A stretch of DNA of 64,000 bases from an uncultured Rubripirellula sp. (GTDB lineage: Bacteria; Planctomycetota; Planctomycetia; Pirellulales; Pirellulaceae), in the NCBI GenBank assembly GCA_938045805.1, contig CALIBL010000002.1:62001-126000 (forward strand), in the 5' to 3' direction. The notes below the pieces were generated by a model, which worked only from the letters and a program-made list of their open reading frames with translations, was not told the origin of the DNA and searched no databases. Shown piece by piece: positions 61,900 through 64,000 of this stretch (positions are counted from its first letter, which is position 1; each line of letters starts with the position of its first letter). Made by a program: the position numbers and the translations under genes.

Positions 61900-64000
61900 C
61901 TAGACAATCTCAAGTAGAGCTTGCCGTATCTCCTGTTTTCGCGACTCATGGATCAGCTTTGCCCCGTCAACTTCCGTCAGATAAAAGACATCTGCTACTT
62001 GATCGAGGTGAGTATCTATCTTGGCGAAATGTAGAACGATCTGTTTTTCCGAAAGCGCAGCAGCGATGCGATAAAGAAGCCCAATGGAATCGTAAGCAAA
62101 GTATGAGAGGATGGTGTATCGATCTACGGTGTCGTTATCAATCACGACCTTTGTGGGCAAAAGGTTAACCGAATCAGGTTCAATTTCCTGCTGCAACGCC
62201 CATTTCTTACGATAAGGGGGTAAGGGCATCTCTGGACTATCCAATAACTGGCAGAGCCTCTGACAAATCTTCTCGGTCTCCGATACCGGTATCCCTCCGG
62301 GCTTTGAGGAATCAACCGCCCAGAAATAATCCCATGCAACGTCTCCCACCGTCTCGATCCGCGCCCTCAAAATAGAAAGGCCACACGTGCTCAACGCACC
62401 GGTTGCACGAGCAAATGTGCCGATGGAGTGGGATGCTTGTTGACGAATCACGGTAAACCGAGTGGCTTGAACCTCGGTGTCGTAATGTGCCTTGCAGAGT
62501 GTCCGTGTATCGGTTGTGTTGACCTCTTGAAACATCTCGATTTCGTCAACTAGACACGCTGGGTCACACCGATCTAACAAAGATAATGGAAGATGATTCA
62601 AAACAACAAAGCTATCTTGTGGTGCTCGCCTTCTCTGCAACTCCTCTTGCACTGCCTGCCGTCCACTTTCCAACTCGGGATCATCTGGGCTTCCAGGGAG
62701 ATTGCCGGAATCAAAGTAACGGCGTGTCCGCCGATACAAGTCATCTATCAGATTAACTTTCCAATCACTGGCAACCCCAGGTCCCACTGCGACTAAATCA
62801 GCGTAGGTGTGCACGACCAACAATTCCAATCGACGAATGGAACCCACCTCAGAGGCAAAAGCTAGAACAATCTCAGGGTCGGTTAGATCATGACGAAAAG
62901 CAATGACATTCACAGCCAAATGCTTTAGAACTAGCCACTCTAAGATCTCTGAGTCATCAACATTTAACATCAAGCGCTCAGCAGTGGCCCGAGCAATTCT
63001 TGCACCTACAAGACAATGGTCCTCTTCGTAACCTTTACCAATGTCGTGGATAAGTAGCGCAAGATGCAACAAACGCTTATCGGCAATTCGGCGATACCTA
63101 CGCCCCATTCCCCCCGTGCTCTGAATGAGGTCAGTGGCCGCCTCGACGGCTCGAATGCTGTGAGCGTCAACTGTGTATTGATGATAGGCATTGAACTGCA
63201 GCAAGCCTCGCATCCGCTTGAACTCAGGAATCAATTGCTCCAGCACTCGGAGTTCGTGCAGGCGTCTCAATAACGGTGCGAGGCGACCTGAACTGCCAAG
63301 TAGATTCAAGAACTCATCGATTGCATCTCGATCCGGTGTCGAAATCTCACGATCCTGCATCGCAAGCCGAATTGCTTGCCAAGTGGGATGGGAAATACGC
63401 TTACCGTGTTCATTGGCAAGCCTCATCAGTCGTAATACATCAGTAAGACTACAAGCGAATTCCTCAATCTTGTCTTTTCTCACCCAGATGTGTGCGGGCC
63501 CCATCAAGATTGCATCATCAACCTTTTTTGCCCTCGCCCACTCGTATGCGCTCGCAAGCAAAGGGCGAGAAACCGCATCATCAACAAAAAACTTCGATGA
63601 ATAACGAACATTTCTCGTATGGGCAAAATAGTCCTGCATGAATTGCTCAACCGCCAAGAGACTACCATCTCCGCAATAACCCCACGCTTCCGCTATCTCC
63701 ATCTGCATTGCACGATCCAAGACGTCCTGACTCTTCTGCTCGCGAAAGTGCAACTCATTTCGGAGTCTCAACAAGAAAGAATAAGCAACTCGGACCGATC
63801 GGAAATCTTCTTCCGAAAGCACTCCGAGTTTCACCAGACGCTCGAGATCCGTCTCACCGATACGGGCAAATCCTAACCAGCGAATCAATTGAATATCCCG
63901 GAGAGCTCCACGAGAACGTTTGACGTTGGGACGCAATAAGTAGATGGTCTCACCCCACTTGCGTCGCTCTTCGACCCGCGCCTGAACAACATCTCGAATT
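61900..64000 (-). CDS. glnD: Bifunctional uridylyltransferase/uridylyl-removing enzyme GlnD, C-terminal part
   Basis: About 700 residues are visible; the frame is open to the right edge, so the amino-terminal nucleotidyltransferase core lies mostly outside the window. Visible in order are RPNVKRSRGALRDIQ (end of the transferase domain), a helical segment, the HD phosphohydrolase domain (YHQYTVDAHSIRAVEA, LIHDIGKGYEEDH) and two ACT domains at the carboxyl end (TRFTVIRQQASHSIGTFA; TILSYFAYDSIGLLYRIA). GlnD uridylylates PII when glutamine is low and removes UMP when it is high; the ACT domains sense glutamine. No PII or glutamine synthetase gene is in the window. Confidence 0.94.
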   Translation of the reverse strand, partial: IRDVVQARVEERRKWGETIYLLRPNVKRSRGALRDIQLIRWLGFARIGETDLERLVKLGVLSEEDFRSVRVAYSFLLRLRNELHFREQKSQDVLDRAMQMEIAEAWGYCGDGSLLAVEQFMQDYFAHTRNVRYSSKFFVDDAVSRPLLASAYEWARAKKVDDAILMGPAHIWVRKDKIEEFACSLTDVLRLMRLANEHGKRISHPTWQAIRLAMQDREISTPDRDAIDEFLNLLGSSGRLAPLLRRLHELRVLEQLIPEFKRMRGLLQFNAYHQYTVDAHSIRAVEAATDLIQSTGGMGRRYRRIADKRLLHLALLIHDIGKGYEEDHCLVGARIARATAERLMLNVDDSEILEWLVLKHLAVNVIAFRHDLTDPEIVLAFASEVGSIRRLELLVVHTYADLVAVGPGVASDWKVNLIDDLYRRTRRYFDSGNLPGSPDDPELESGRQAVQEELQRRRAPQDSFVVLNHLPLSLLDRCDPACLVDEIEMFQEVNTTDTRTLCKAHYDTEVQATRFTVIRQQASHSIGTFARATGALSTCGLSILRARIETVGDVAWDYFWAVDSSKPGGIPVSETEKICQRLCQLLDSPEMPLPPYRKKWALQQEIEPDSVNLLPTKVVIDNDTVDRYTILSYFAYDSIGLLYRIAAALSEKQIVLHFAKIDTHLDQVADVFYLTEVDGAKLIHESRKQEIRQALLEIV

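Noticed and set aside
1..64000. tRNA, rRNA, CRISPR, insertion sequences, integrases or prophage genes
   Set aside because: Looked for by eye on both strands through the gaps; no cloverleaf-type TTCGA-x-TC arms in gaps, no regularly spaced repeats and no transposase or integrase motifs were found.

Overview
The window reads as a chromosomal segment of a Planctomycetota bacterium, most like the Pirellulales. The signs are a secreted DUF1549/DUF1553 protein next to a DUF1501 protein, a sulfatase coupled to a ThuA-domain gene, a 1226-residue ResB-CcsA fusion, a cupredoxin-like 'methylamine utilisation' type protein, and a membrane-anchored helix-turn-helix protein with a long acidic low-complexity middle. 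Shine-Dalgarno sequences are scattered, and many starts appear to be GTG or TTG. No tRNA, rRNA, CRISPR array, insertion sequence or prophage was found. Two genes are cut by the window: ribF on the left and glnD on the right, both on the minus strand.

Region by region. 1-9.5 kb: ribF (partial), nnrD and larB (minus), argG and dtd (plus), then a DUF457 membrane hydrolase, accA, a Ser/Thr kinase-like protein, a GT4 glycosyltransferase and a FliA/WhiG-type sigma factor with a strong terminator (minus). 10-12 kb: flhA. 12.5-21.6 kb: sulfatase-ThuA pair, serA, serC, a YacP-like NYN protein, truA, asd and an FGE-like secreted protein. 21.8-25.6 kb: a degenerate FKBP-like protein, an HtrA-type protease, a uronate-isomerase-like protein and a small hypothetical gene. 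25.6-30.6 kb: leuA behind what looks like a complete leucine transcription attenuator, then flhB, fliR, fliQ and fliP. 30.7-36.7 kb: an aerobic respiration cluster (DUF420/CtaM-like, SCO, CtaB, CtaA, a small membrane protein, a di-haem cytochrome c lipoprotein) and a cupredoxin-like protein. 37-44 kb: purD, prmC, prfA, rpmE, an SBF-like transporter and a hypothetical membrane-anchored protein. 44-51 kb: the CcsBA fusion, a duplicated-domain lipoprotein, the HTH/acidic/membrane protein and a secreted hypothetical. 51-56 kb: a three-gene operon with a MotA/TolQ/ExbB channel and two ExbD-like single-pass proteins with large soluble parts. 56-64 kb: a ROK-family protein, the DUF1549/DUF1553 and DUF1501 pair, and glnD.

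How genes work together. fliP-fliQ-fliR-flhB encode most of the inner-membrane flagellar export gate, with flhA and a FliA-type sigma factor 15 kb away. CtaA, CtaB, SCO, the DUF420 protein and the cytochrome c serve assembly of a haem-copper oxidase, and CcsBA supplies haem attachment to c-type cytochromes. serA and serC are adjacent and cover two steps of serine synthesis. prfA, prmC and rpmE form a translation group.

Most noteworthy: (1) a leucine-codon leader peptide (MQRRNLLNELLLPHRCGSR), a matching antiterminator and a U9-tailed terminator directly ahead of leuA; (2) an FlhB whose autocleavage motif NPTH is replaced by GDAN; (3) a proton-channel operon whose two ExbD-like subunits differ at the proton-carrying Asp position (Ala in one, Asp in the other).
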